From: Microcaldota archaeon
Lineage (GTDB): Archaea > Micrarchaeota > Micrarchaeia > Micrarchaeales > CABMGC01
Reading direction: 5' to 3'
Length of the DNA stretch: 46,217 bases
NCBI GenBank assembly: GCA_021851065.1
Contig: JAJZJQ010000010.1
Span: 1-46,217 of the forward strand
In this document: positions 35,800 through 45,079 of the stretch, in pieces
How the letters are laid out: each line of letters begins with the position of its first letter
Numbering within the stretch: position 1 is the stretch's first letter
The notes under the pieces: model-generated
Told to the model about the DNA's origin: nothing
Databases searched by the model: none
What the model saw: only the letters and a program-made list of their open reading frames with translations
Position numbers and translations under genes: made by a program

Positions 35800-37761
35800 T
35801 TACTGCCCGCCGCATCCGCAGCTGCCCCCTTCAGATTGTGCGCCGCCGCCACAGCCGCAGCCGCAGGTCCCTCCGCATCCGCAGCCATCGCCGCTTTCCG
35901 CATGTTCTGGATGCGCGGCCGTAGGCGCAGCAGACATGACAACCCTTGGTGCCGGTGCCTGAGACTGCTTTTGGTAGGTTCTTCCAGTGCGCGCTGCAAT
36001 TGCAGCGGCCTCTGCCTTGTTTACAGGCAGCGAGAAGTAATCTATCATCTGCGCGTAAGCCTTCTTGTAAGAGTCGGTAGCTTCGATCTCCTTCACGTTC
36101 CTCACGTACTTATCGCCACCGTAGGTCCACTCGTGGTGCATGTTCTGCCATTCCTTGGACGGTATGCTGTACTGCCTCTGTATCTTGTCCCTGTATACTT
36201 CAGGGAAGACATTGAACGTGCAGAAAGGAAGGACCCTGCCGTCAGGCATGGCGTAGTGTATGTCGCACTTCTCCACTCTCTTTATGTCGTAGGTATACTC
36301 GTCCTGGAAGTGCATCATGCCAAGGAACAGTGACCTTAGCTGGAACTTGCCCATTGTGGCGAAGTCGTGCTTGAAGATCACTGACATGAGAAGCCTGCTG
36401 AAGTTCACTGACTTTGGCTGCTTCTCCTTGTCTACGTACCTGCGCATGCCTGCAACAGCCTTGAGGGCTATGATCCTTCTCTGGAGCTTTGACTTGCCAG
36501 CCATCTCGTTGACTGCGGCCTGAAGGTGCTCAAGCAGTCCTGCCGCATCCACGAACCTTGTGAGCGGCACTATCTTGCCGTCTGGGTCCTGGAATATGTA
36601 AGAGCCTGCGCCGCATGCAAAATGTATGGAGAGATCGTACTTGTACTCGCCTGTCAGCGCCTCTATGAAGCGGTTTATGCCGCCTACGTATGGCACTGAG
36701 AACCAGTCCTCTTTGGTTATGACCCCTCCGGTCTGCTCCTCTATGAGCTTTATGGCCCCGGGTATTGATATCCTCTGCTTCTCCCTTAGCCTTGAAGGCA
36801 TCCTGCCGACCAGTGACACCGGCTGGAAGTTCACTGCCTTGACCACATCGCTGTTGTTAAGCGCGAAGTTTATTATGTTGCCAAGCTCGTGGTCGTTTAT
36901 TGTCCTTATTACAGTTGGCACGAGCACTATGCCAAGGCCTGCCTTTTTGCATGCGTCGAATGTCGAAGGCACCTCCCAGTGGTTCTTTGGATTTGCCCTC
37001 TTGGAGACTCCGTCAAAGCTCATGTACAGGCAGCTGACCCCAGCGTGGCGCAGCTTTACTGCCATCTCTGGGTTTGCGCCTATGTTTATGCCAGTGGTAT
37101 TTAGCTGTATCTGATCGAAGCCGGACTTCTTGGCCATGTCTACTATCTTTACAAGGTCCGAGCGCATCGTAGGCTCTCCTCCAGTTATCTGGAGCGCGTT
37201 TGATGGTATCGGCTTTTGGTTTCTAAGCACGCTGAATATGCGGTCCAGCTCGTCTGTCGTAGGCTCGTATATCGCCTCGCCTTCCTTTGCGTAGAAGAAG
37301 CAGTACCAGCATGAAAGATGGCACCTGTTGGTTATGACCACGTTGGCAAGGCCGGTGTGAGACTTGTGCCTCTCGCAGATCCCGCAGTCGAATGGGCAGT
37401 TCTCCCCCTTGTTCACGTAGTTAGGATTATCGAATCCCCTCCCGTAGTAATTGTAATTCTTCATCTTTATGTACATGTCGTAGTCCTCCCAATACTTCTC
37501 CACAGTCCATCCATGCTCAGGGCAGAACTTGCGTATCATAACATTCTCGTCATCCTTGTATATGGTTCCGTCAACTATGAGCTTGCACTCAGGGCATACA
37601 GTCTTTGTGCGCTCCAGAACAGGCATTCTTTCCATGTCCTCCATGGTCCTGTGGTATGGAGCAAGCACGGGATTTGCCGAAAGATCCTCAACCTTAAGTT
37701 CTGCCTTTGCGACAGATAAATCAGCGCCTTTATTGTTTGCGTTTTCCAATGACACGTACAC
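35800..37761 (-). CDS. Tes-like radical SAM protein (tetraether lipid synthase family, MJ0619-like) with Cys/Gly-rich C-terminal tail
   Basis: TKTVCPECKLIVDGTIYKDDENVMIRKFCPEHGWTVEKYW; CPFDCGICERHKSHTGLANVVITNRCHLSCWYCFFYAKEG (CxxxCxxC); LQITGGEPTMRSDLVKI; C-terminus GDGCGCGGTCGCGCGGGAQSEGGSCGCGGQ. Confidence 0.88.
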   Translation of the reverse strand: MYVSLENANNKGADLSVAKAELKVEDLSANPVLAPYHRTMEDMERMPVLERTKTVCPECKLIVDGTIYKDDENVMIRKFCPEHGWTVEKYWEDYDMYIKMKNYNYYGRGFDNPNYVNKGENCPFDCGICERHKSHTGLANVVITNRCHLSCWYCFFYAKEGEAIYEPTTDELDRIFSVLRNQKPIPSNALQITGGEPTMRSDLVKIVDMAKKSGFDQIQLNTTGINIGANPEMAVKLRHAGVSCLYMSFDGVSKRANPKNHWEVPSTFDACKKAGLGIVLVPTVIRTINDHELGNIINFALNNSDVVKAVNFQPVSLVGRMPSRLREKQRISIPGAIKLIEEQTGGVITKEDWFSVPYVGGINRFIEALTGEYKYDLSIHFACGAGSYIFQDPDGKIVPLTRFVDAAGLLEHLQAAVNEMAGKSKLQRRIIALKAVAGMRRYVDKEKQPKSVNFSRLLMSVIFKHDFATMGKFQLRSLFLGMMHFQDEYTYDIKRVEKCDIHYAMPDGRVLPFCTFNVFPEVYRDKIQRQYSIPSKEWQNMHHEWTYGGDKYVRNVKEIEATDSYKKAYAQMIDYFSLPVNKAEAAAIAARTGRTYQKQSQAPAPRVVMSAAPTAAHPEHAESGDGCGCGGTCGCGCGGGAQSEGGSCGCGGQ

Positions 37762-37862
37762 ACCAACCCAGTCTTACTACTGAGTTATAACAGTCTGGTA
37801 AAAGAAGATATTTAAACCCATAGTTTTTTTCATGGATTTGATAATTTTACTGGCGAGCTGGC

Positions 37863-38786
37863 CTACCTTCTGTTGTACCTTCTGGGCCGATTTGGCCTAA
37901 AACCATGCTGGTTGCCTTGTCGCTGCGGCCTGCTCTTCCACCCATTGCCGCCAACCGGGGCAGTGCCTGGGCAGTCTGGCCTTGGAGGATGCTCCCTTTG
38001 CATGCTTATAGCCTTATCTATCTGCTCCTTTAGCTTGTCTGCTATGAAGTTCTTCGTGATTGCGTCTGCCCTTGCGGCTATGGCTATCTTGGTAGCATAA
38101 ATGCGCGCTATCCTGCCCCTCTCCCTCCTTCCTGCGCCGCCTACCTGCTGCAACTTGAATAGCGTGCCATACTTTGGCGGCTTTGTGCCGAACTTTATGT
38201 GCTTGAATAGAGCCTTCTCGGCCCCGAGCAGCTGCACTGTCCCTGATGGCATGGTAGCCAGCTTGCCTAGCGACCCTGCCCTCCCAAGAAGCTCAGCGGC
38301 GACTTTGTAGTCTATGAGATAGGTTATGTTGGGCATGAGTTTTTTGGTTGAAGAATCAAGGTACTTGTCGAGCATGGCCTGGGTATCGGCTATGCTGACC
38401 TCGAGCTGCGCTAGCGCCCTGAGCTGCTCGAACTCCTCTGCAGTTGGTTCGCGGCCTATGCTCTGGGCTGCCTGCCTTGAGACTGCATCTGCTGCAGTGC
38501 CTAGGAGCTTTGCCAGGTCATCCGCTGCAGCCGCCTTCTTGTCTGCGCCAAACTCCGCAACAAACCTTGCATAGGTAAGCTGGTTGGACAATTTGAGCTC
38601 CGGGAAGAATATGCCGTACCATTCCTCGAGCTTCTCGTGCACTAGGTTTCTTGTCTTCTCTAGCTCATTGTACGAGGCTATGGCCTGGGCTATTGAATGC
38701 TCGCTTCCTGAGTACACATCGCTAAGGCTGGCCTTTGCAAGTCCAAGAAGCCTCTGCCTCTTCTCCTCAGCAGTCTCCTTTCTCAA
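37863..38786 (-). CDS. Nop5/Nop56-like C/D RNP protein, short form (Nop domain)
   Basis: EFEQLRALAQLEVSIADTQAMLDKYLDSSTKKLMPNITYLIDYKVAAELLGRAGSLGKLATMPSGTVQLLGAEKALFKHIKFGTKPPKYGTLF...GRIARIYATKIAIAARADAI. Confidence 0.92.
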   Translation of the reverse strand: MRKETAEEKRQRLLGLAKASLSDVYSGSEHSIAQAIASYNELEKTRNLVHEKLEEWYGIFFPELKLSNQLTYARFVAEFGADKKAAAADDLAKLLGTAADAVSRQAAQSIGREPTAEEFEQLRALAQLEVSIADTQAMLDKYLDSSTKKLMPNITYLIDYKVAAELLGRAGSLGKLATMPSGTVQLLGAEKALFKHIKFGTKPPKYGTLFKLQQVGGAGRRERGRIARIYATKIAIAARADAITKNFIADKLKEQIDKAISMQREHPPRPDCPGTAPVGGNGWKSRPQRQGNQHGFRPNRPRRYNRR

Positions 38787-38894
38787 TTAAACGACCTGAT
38801 GATATTACTCAAGGGAAGGAATAATAAGGGTATCTTAGACAACTGTCAAGCGCCGTCTAAGTGCGTAAATAAGAGATTAACGATATTGAAGATT

Positions 38895-39503
38895 ATGGCA
38901 GAATTTAAGGCAAGCGCCAGGGCTATTGAGGTAGCTCTAGCCCTTGGCAGGAACGATGCGAATATTCGTGGAGTTACCTTTGTGCACGAGTTCAATTCTG
39001 CGCAAACAGTGTATTTTGACGCATGCGATCCGCAGGTGGTGAAGTTTGTCCTGGGATACCATGAGCGCTTACGCAGGTACTCGGCCTACTTGGAGCAGCA
39101 TGGGGACATGTCGTTGTTTGCCCTTACAAAGACATACCTGGAATTCACATTCCATTCGGGGCAAACTGATAAGGCCCAGGTAGATATTGGAAGGGTCCTT
39201 GCGACAGGGAAGGGAGAATGCCTGGAAAAGGCAATTGGAGCCCAGGTACTATTTTCAAGCGTAGGCATAGACAGCAACGTTACCATAGGCATATATGCAC
39301 ACATGATACAGAAGGGTTCTGGACATGCATGGACAGAGATTTCTGTAGGCAGAAGACGGATATTTGACCCTGCTGAGGATCTTGGCAGGTGCGTGATTGA
39401 CGCAAAAAGGGCATACGACTTTAACAGCATGGTAGCTCAAAGGGGTTTGGGATACATACCAGCACAGCAGGGGTTAAAGTTTGCACAAGCCCTAAGAAAG
39501 TAA
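38895..39503 (+). CDS. Transglutaminase-like cysteine peptidase-fold protein
   Basis: GKGECLEKAIGAQVLFSSVGIDSNVTIGIY...GSGHAWTEISVGRRRIFDPAED: Cys-His-Asp triad order. ATG at 38895 (MAEFKASARAI) preferred. Confidence 0.7.
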   Translation: MAEFKASARAIEVALALGRNDANIRGVTFVHEFNSAQTVYFDACDPQVVKFVLGYHERLRRYSAYLEQHGDMSLFALTKTYLEFTFHSGQTDKAQVDIGRVLATGKGECLEKAIGAQVLFSSVGIDSNVTIGIYAHMIQKGSGHAWTEISVGRRRIFDPAEDLGRCVIDAKRAYDFNSMVAQRGLGYIPAQQGLKFAQALRK

Positions 39504-39586
39504 TGCATTACTGCCAGCAACCAAGGATCACTGGAACTGCTGCCTGCAAGGAAAAGCCGCTAAATGCTTATAAAAGATAAATAGGT

Positions 39587-39670
39587 GGCGCGTGAGGTTA
39601 TCACGCGCCGATTGGGATTGGGTATGTTGGGTCTGTTTTACAAAAACAGCGTGATTTAGAACCAAATAAA
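39587..39670 (-). ncRNA. Candidate structured small RNA with two strong hairpins
   Basis: GGCGCGTGA-ggtta-TCACGCGCC (39587-39609) and CTGTTTT-aca-AAAACAG (39633-39649). Minus-strand TTTATATA at 39687-39694 suggests a TSS near 39665; U-rich ATTTATCTTTTAT follows the GC hairpin on the minus strand. Confidence 0.4.
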
Positions 39671-39787
39671 GCTTATTCATAACCACTATATAAACATAAC
39701 GCCCAATAAGTGGATGTTTTTGGGAAAGGTTTAAAAAACCAACCATTAAATTGCGGTTTGGCAGTATATTTCATGTTAGGCCGCAGG

Positions 39788-41269
39788 TCACACAGCATCT
39801 GGAGGCTCTGACCTTGAGGCTATGAATTCTGCGAGTTCGCTTATTTTGACTCTGTGCTGCCCTTTTGTGTCCCTGTCCCTTACAGTAACCGTGCCGTAAT
39901 TCTGCGAGCTGCTGTCTACAGTATCGAAATCCACCGTTATGCAAAAAGGCGTGCCTATCTCGTCCATGCGCGCATACCTTCTGCCTATAGAGCCGGAATT
40001 GTCCCTAAACACCCTGAATCTCTTTTTAAGGCTCGCGTATATTTTCCCGGCCTCTGCTGCCAGCTTCTCTTCCTTCTGCAGCTGGAAAACCGCAGCGGAG
40101 AATGGAGCAAGCCATGGCTTTAGCCTGAACACGTCCCTCTCCCCGTCCTTCACGTGGAAAAGATCCAGGAGCATCCACACATTCCTATCAACCCCGAAAC
40201 TAAGCTCCAGCACATTTGGCACCATCTTCTTGCCGTTTATTGTGACTGAAAGGTCCTGGCTTGAGCCGCGGGTATGTGATGAGAGGTCATAGTCGCCGCG
40301 GTAATGAAGACCGCCGACTTCCTTGAAGCCGCCCCAGCTTTCCACATCGACTTCTATGTCCATGTGCAACTTGTTGTAGAATGCTTTCTCGTCGCCCCCT
40401 TTCTCAAGGAACCTGAGCTTTTCAGGCGGCACCCCGAGCACCTCGGTGTAGAAGCGCTGTATCAGGGCCATGTGATAAGCATAGAACTGCGGAATGGTGT
40501 TCTGCTCGATAAGCTTGCCAACAGGCACGGTTATCTGCTGCTTCGTAGCATACGGGATTACAGTGACTTCTACATCCTTATGCCAGCCCATCTGCGGCGA
40601 GAAGCTTTCGGGGTCGAAGAATATCTGAAGCTCTGCCTGTGTAAGCTCCCTAAGCCTGTAAAGTCCCTGCCTTGGGGATATCTCGTTTCTGTAAGCCCTG
40701 CCTATTACCGCAAGGCCCATTGGAAGGCTCTTGCGCAGCACATTGAACTCCCTGAAGAAGTTGAGGTATGCCGACTGGGCAGTCTCGGGCCTCAGATAGC
40801 CCCTGTCTGCCTTCTCGGGGCCCAGATTCACATCTACCATCATGTTGAATGCCTTGGCAGGCAGCATAGAGCCGCCGCACTTGGGGCACCTGACCGAGTT
40901 CTTTTGTATGAGCGTATCCATCTCTGCGGCACCGGCACCCTCTGATACTTTTATCTTGAGTTCAGAGAGCATCACATCAGCCCTGTAGTAGGTATGGCAC
41001 TTGGAGCAGCCCACAAGTATGTCGTTGAAGCGCTCGGCGTGCCCTGATGCTATTAGGGGCTTCTCCGGAAGTATGTTGGACCCCTCTATTAAGTAGTAGT
41101 CATCGCAGCTCTCAACGAAGTACGAAAGCCACAGCTGCTCGAACCTGCGTTTTAGTAGCACGCCCAGATGGCCGTAGTCGTATATGCCTGCACTGCCGCC
41201 GTATATTTCGGCACTGGGCCAGAAGAAACCCTTGCCCTTGGCAAACGCCACTAAGTCGTCAATTTTCAT
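39788..41269 (-). CDS. glyS: Glycyl-tRNA synthetase (class II, archaeal/eukaryotic type)
   Basis: FFWPSAEIYGGSAGIYDYGHLGVLLKRRFEQLW; YLRPETAQSAYLNF; AVIGRAYRNEISPRQGLYRLRELTQAELQIFFDP; HYRGDYDLSSHTRGSSQDLSV; PFCITVDFDT; VTVRDRDTKGQHRVKI. Confidence 0.95.
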   Translation of the reverse strand: MKIDDLVAFAKGKGFFWPSAEIYGGSAGIYDYGHLGVLLKRRFEQLWLSYFVESCDDYYLIEGSNILPEKPLIASGHAERFNDILVGCSKCHTYYRADVMLSELKIKVSEGAGAAEMDTLIQKNSVRCPKCGGSMLPAKAFNMMVDVNLGPEKADRGYLRPETAQSAYLNFFREFNVLRKSLPMGLAVIGRAYRNEISPRQGLYRLRELTQAELQIFFDPESFSPQMGWHKDVEVTVIPYATKQQITVPVGKLIEQNTIPQFYAYHMALIQRFYTEVLGVPPEKLRFLEKGGDEKAFYNKLHMDIEVDVESWGGFKEVGGLHYRGDYDLSSHTRGSSQDLSVTINGKKMVPNVLELSFGVDRNVWMLLDLFHVKDGERDVFRLKPWLAPFSAAVFQLQKEEKLAAEAGKIYASLKKRFRVFRDNSGSIGRRYARMDEIGTPFCITVDFDTVDSSSQNYGTVTVRDRDTKGQHRVKISELAEFIASRSEPPDAV

Positions 41270-41407
41270 CAGAATCCACAGAATTGCTTACTATACAGTG
41301 AGGCAGATTATAAGCCTTTGCGAATATTTGCTGTTTGCAGGTCTTTCTTGAAGCTTGCTTTTTGCAGTACTTGCATGCATACAGGATCTTGGGCCAGTGC
41401 CCAGGCC

Positions 41408-41563
41408 TTATGAAGGCTGCGGGTACCCGCCTGCCCAGGCCTGCGTGTAGAATATGTTTGCCGTTATCACCGAATAGCGGTTTCCGCTGTAATCATTTGT
41501 ATTCCCGTTGAGGGGCCACCGCCCCTCCAGATCGTTAAGGCCTATTTGGTCCCACCTATGCCC
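41408..41563 (-). pseudogene. Possible remnant of a LamG/concanavalin-like surface protein
   Basis: Minus-strand open frame without a start: ...DQIGLNDLEGRWPLNGNTNDYSGNRYSVITANIFYTQAWAGGYPQPS*, resembling the 'W.LNGN.NDYSGN' LamG-type motif. Confidence 0.4.
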
Positions 41564-41833
41564 TCAGAATACAACGCCGGTATGTTTTGTAGTTAGGTAT
41601 TCATTGAAGCCTGATGCTTTGATGATGTCTCTTTAACCCCGCTTTTCATGCGTGTACATTGTAATAGGCATTAATAATTGGTGTGGCCTCGTCCAGGATG
41701 TTTGCAGGTACTGCAGGAGCTGGTGTTAAGATCGCCGTCCAATTCTGGTCTTTTTCAGGCAGCAGGATCTTTAGGAAGCAAGCTATTAATACCAGCAGAG
41801 ACATATTATGCCATACCTGATGGTGGCAGCGTT

Positions 41834-42151
41834 ATGGCTGAACAGAAGCTTGGTATAAGGCTAGACGAACTTGAAGATGATACAGTGGTAGCCGTGTCTG
41901 TAGGCGAAGTGTCGCTTGCGGTGGTCAAGCATGGAGGCAAGGTATATGCACTTGATGGTAAGTGCACGCATGAAGGCGGTTCGCTTGGCGAAGGATACAT
42001 GGACAACAATGAATTGATATGCCCATTGCACAGCGGCGCTTATTCGATTGAAAGCGGCAAAGCCAATGAGAATACGCCATGGGTCAGCGATGTACGCGCC
42101 TATATGATAAGAGCTGATTCTGCTAGCAGAGAGCTGTATGTGGATGTCTGA
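41834..42151 (+). CDS. Rieske-type [2Fe-2S] ferredoxin
   Basis: GKCTHEGGSLGEGYMDNNELICPLHSGAYSIESGKA (CxH...CxxH). Confidence 0.92.
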   Translation: MAEQKLGIRLDELEDDTVVAVSVGEVSLAVVKHGGKVYALDGKCTHEGGSLGEGYMDNNELICPLHSGAYSIESGKANENTPWVSDVRAYMIRADSASRELYVDV

Positions 42152-42466
42152 ATGGTAAAGAACGAGAAGCTGCTCAAGTCCATTGCGCAAGACAGGGTAG
42201 CCAGGCTGTTTGATATGGCAAAGGATAGGACATTGAAGCTGGGTAGCAACGATCCATTGTCAAAAAGGTATGTCGGCATTGCAAAAGACATATCTACTCA
42301 TTACCGCATTCCTGCTGATATGAGGATGAAAGCAGAGGTTTGCAAGGCCTGCGCAGCAGTGCTGATACCTGGAATGACGTGTTCAGTTAGGCTTGCCAGC
42401 AGAGTGGGCTATCTTGTTCTAAGATGCAAGTGCGGCGAAGAGAAGCACATATTCTACAGGAGGTAA
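42152..42466 (+). CDS. rnp4: Ribonuclease P protein component 4 (Rpp21/Rpr2-like)
   Basis: Basic N-terminus IAQDRVARLFDMAKDR...LSKRYVGIAKDISTHYRI, Zn ribbon VCKACAAVLIPGMTCSVRL...LRCKCGEEKHIFYRR. Start codon abuts the upstream stop. Confidence 0.88.
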   Translation: MVKNEKLLKSIAQDRVARLFDMAKDRTLKLGSNDPLSKRYVGIAKDISTHYRIPADMRMKAEVCKACAAVLIPGMTCSVRLASRVGYLVLRCKCGEEKHIFYRR

Positions 42467-42546
42467 GCTTCCGTTAATTCTAGACTTCCTGCCCGCCACG
42501 TATAAAAATTCTGAGGAGGAATTTAGCCACATGCAGTTGGCACGTA

Positions 42547-43068
42547 TCACTTTGCGCCCAGTTTCTGGAGCATAAGGTCTGCGAAAGGCAGTATCTTGTC
42601 GTTATTGCTAAGCGTCAGTATGCCCTTGTCGTACTCCACGTCCTCCTTGGAGGGTGTGCCGTGATATAATATTATCAGCCTCCTTGCATCATCGTCGCTT
42701 GGCATCGCCACCTTGACGTTGGATACCACGTTTGCCCTTGCGACTATCTTGGTAGCATTGCCTATAGAGGCTATCATCTTATTGCGCATTGAGAAGAGCT
42801 TGACAGTATCCAGCAGGGGCCTGAAGTCATACAGCTTGTACGAATCAACACCTTTCCCGTCTATCAGCACAAGAGCATCGAACTCATCGGGAGTTATCCT
42901 TGCAGAGTTGATCTGCGGCGCATAGACGGCACCGTGATAGCCTACGCAGTCGTGGGTTGAGTAGCTGGTTATCACTGCCTGCACGTCCCATTTGCCCAGC
43001 ATAAGCTTAAGCTGTGCGACAGACTCATCCTTGAAATCTTTTGGAGCCACCAGAAGAGCCACTTTCAT
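42547..43068 (-). CDS. DJ-1/PfpI-family protein
   Basis: MKVALLVAPKDFKDESVAQLKLMLGKWDVQAVITS...FDALVLIDGKG...IASIGNATKIVARANVVSNVKVAMPSDDDARRL. Confidence 0.7.
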   Translation of the reverse strand: MKVALLVAPKDFKDESVAQLKLMLGKWDVQAVITSYSTHDCVGYHGAVYAPQINSARITPDEFDALVLIDGKGVDSYKLYDFRPLLDTVKLFSMRNKMIASIGNATKIVARANVVSNVKVAMPSDDDARRLIILYHGTPSKEDVEYDKGILTLSNNDKILPFADLMLQKLGAK

Positions 43069-43099
43069 GGTTTCAGTATGGCCGATAAGAAATAAAGCC

Positions 43100-45079
43100 T
43101 TATTGGTTGCGCTTAATCCCGTTGTGGAGCTTCCTGCTTATAAGCAAATAGGAGATAATACCTGCTGCGACAATGCCACCAAGGACTTCCAGATCCAGAT
43201 CTGAAACGAAGGTAACCCTGGCAATGCTGCTGTCCTTGGTATTTGTATTTACCACCTGGCCTATTGAAGTGGCAGATATGGTGGCCTCGCCATAAGGCAC
43301 ATTTGGCACTATTATTATGCCTTCAGGGCCTGAATAGACCGTCTTTGTTGTGCCATTTAGAAAACTTAGGCGCACCGAGGCGTTGACAGGTATGCCGAAT
43401 ACGTCTGCCGTCCTTATTTCAATATTGTATACCGGGAGCATGATGTCCACAGCGCCTGGAGAGCTCAGGCTTATGCTCTGGTTCACGCGCAGCCTCACGC
43501 CTTTGTAGTATGCCCCAGATACATTGTAGCCATAACCATCGAAAAGGAAGGTCTTGTTTGCAACGGTGCCGTTGCCAATGTAAAACGTGCCTGCGCCTAT
43601 CGGGTTGCCGGAGCTATCGATACCGACAAGAGTGGCTAGCGACTGGCCCCTGAATATTGCATTGAGTTCTACAGGGGCAGTTACGTTTACTGTAATGTTG
43701 GGCTTTGGATAGCCGTTGTTCCAGGAGAAGAATGCTATCCTTGTTGAGTTCCCTGTGGATTCGTAGGTGGTGTTAAGCCGTATCGTAGCCACTGAATTCT
43801 GGGCGTACCAGCCTGATCCGCTCACGCCCCCGTATGATGAAGACGCATTTACGAGATACTGCTTCTGCCAATTGGCAGTGATTTGGAGAGGTTTAGTGAC
43901 TATCGTATTCGATACGATGCCGTTTTGCCCAGTGCTCCAATTCTCAAACACCCATCTTCCCTGGTCTCCGGAGTAGACCACGTTGTATGGAACTGAGTAG
44001 GTTGCTGTGCTGTTCGCATCATACCATCCCGTACCATTCGCGTGACCGACATTGGATGCTACCTCTATTAAGTATTGTATATTCCAGTCTGCTATCTCGG
44101 TTATGTTGCTGAACATTGTGAGGTTGATGTCGCTATATGGCCCCGTGTATGCCGAGGCGCCATAGCCAGACCATCCTGCAAACTGGGCCTTTGTGCCGTT
44201 GTCAAGAGGTATGTAAGTAGGAGCATACAGATCTGCATTCTTGTAAGCAAGATAGGTGGTTGTACCTGAGAGGTTGCCATATTGTGAGATTACATTGAGA
44301 TTGTATCCTAGCTGCCATAGCTGCTCGTTTGGCTGCGGTATTGGCAGGTTGCTACCGACCCTGAAATAGTTTACCCTGTTGTCTACCTCGGCCACCCCGT
44401 ACGGGTTCTGTGCTGATGTCATGCTCCCTACGCCGTAGCCCGAATAAGCATAGCCGTAAGGAGCAGGGATGAACTTGCCGTCTTTGTATATGGAAAGATT
44501 TGACATGGCTACAGGTATTATGGCATCTATGCCGTCGCTGACGTTCGCAGCCTCTACGAATGCAACAGCATCGTTAGTACCGGAGTTGTTTGTACCAAGA
44601 TTTATCTGCCCTAGGGTAGTGTTATCCATGGTTACGTACCAGGTGTCACCGCTGGAGTAGAAACCATACGTGTGAAAAGTGCCGTTGGCCCCTGCTGAGT
44701 CGTTTGGGCCTATCTCCCCCATGAAAGCGGAATCGTTGCCCGGATTGAAGTACTCGTAGAACCACTCCGGGGCGTTCTTTGATATGAACTCGTGGGAGCG
44801 GCATCCTGACGAGGTGCATTGTGTTGAGTAGTAACCAGATTCGTTTGGTATGAGATAACCTGCCTGTATGAACGCCCCGTTTTGAAGAGTCTCGCCCACC
44901 CAGAACGCTATCGATCCGTCCTGCACGTGCTGGCCAGTTAGGGTTTGGATTGTAAGCCTTGCACCGCTATTGAAGTCTGAACTGTGGCCGCCTCTTGCAC
45001 CGGTCTGGAACCAATACTGAGCGCCCGCAATGGCAGGCGCAAGCAGCATGGCCATTAGTACAAGCCTATACCCTTTCAT
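43100..45079 (-). CDS. Surface protein with InlB-like B repeats and C-terminal TM
   Basis: Signal peptide MKGYRLVLMAMLLAPAIAGAQYWFQTGARGG; 'QYLIEVASNVGHANGTGWYDANSTATYSVP' / 'QYLVNASSSYGGVSGSGWYAQNSVATIRL' repeats; LEVLGGIVAAGIISYLLISRKL anchor. Confidence 0.82.
   Translation of the reverse strand: MKGYRLVLMAMLLAPAIAGAQYWFQTGARGGHSSDFNSGARLTIQTLTGQHVQDGSIAFWVGETLQNGAFIQAGYLIPNESGYYSTQCTSSGCRSHEFISKNAPEWFYEYFNPGNDSAFMGEIGPNDSAGANGTFHTYGFYSSGDTWYVTMDNTTLGQINLGTNNSGTNDAVAFVEAANVSDGIDAIIPVAMSNLSIYKDGKFIPAPYGYAYSGYGVGSMTSAQNPYGVAEVDNRVNYFRVGSNLPIPQPNEQLWQLGYNLNVISQYGNLSGTTTYLAYKNADLYAPTYIPLDNGTKAQFAGWSGYGASAYTGPYSDINLTMFSNITEIADWNIQYLIEVASNVGHANGTGWYDANSTATYSVPYNVVYSGDQGRWVFENWSTGQNGIVSNTIVTKPLQITANWQKQYLVNASSSYGGVSGSGWYAQNSVATIRLNTTYESTGNSTRIAFFSWNNGYPKPNITVNVTAPVELNAIFRGQSLATLVGIDSSGNPIGAGTFYIGNGTVANKTFLFDGYGYNVSGAYYKGVRLRVNQSISLSSPGAVDIMLPVYNIEIRTADVFGIPVNASVRLSFLNGTTKTVYSGPEGIIIVPNVPYGEATISATSIGQVVNTNTKDSSIARVTFVSDLDLEVLGGIVAAGIISYLLISRKLHNGIKRNQ

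Noticed and set aside
36626-37114. 162-aa plus-strand ORF
   Set aside because: Antisense to the well-supported Tes-like radical SAM gene.
40304-40945. 213-aa plus-strand ORF
   Set aside because: Antisense to glyS, no recognisable domain.
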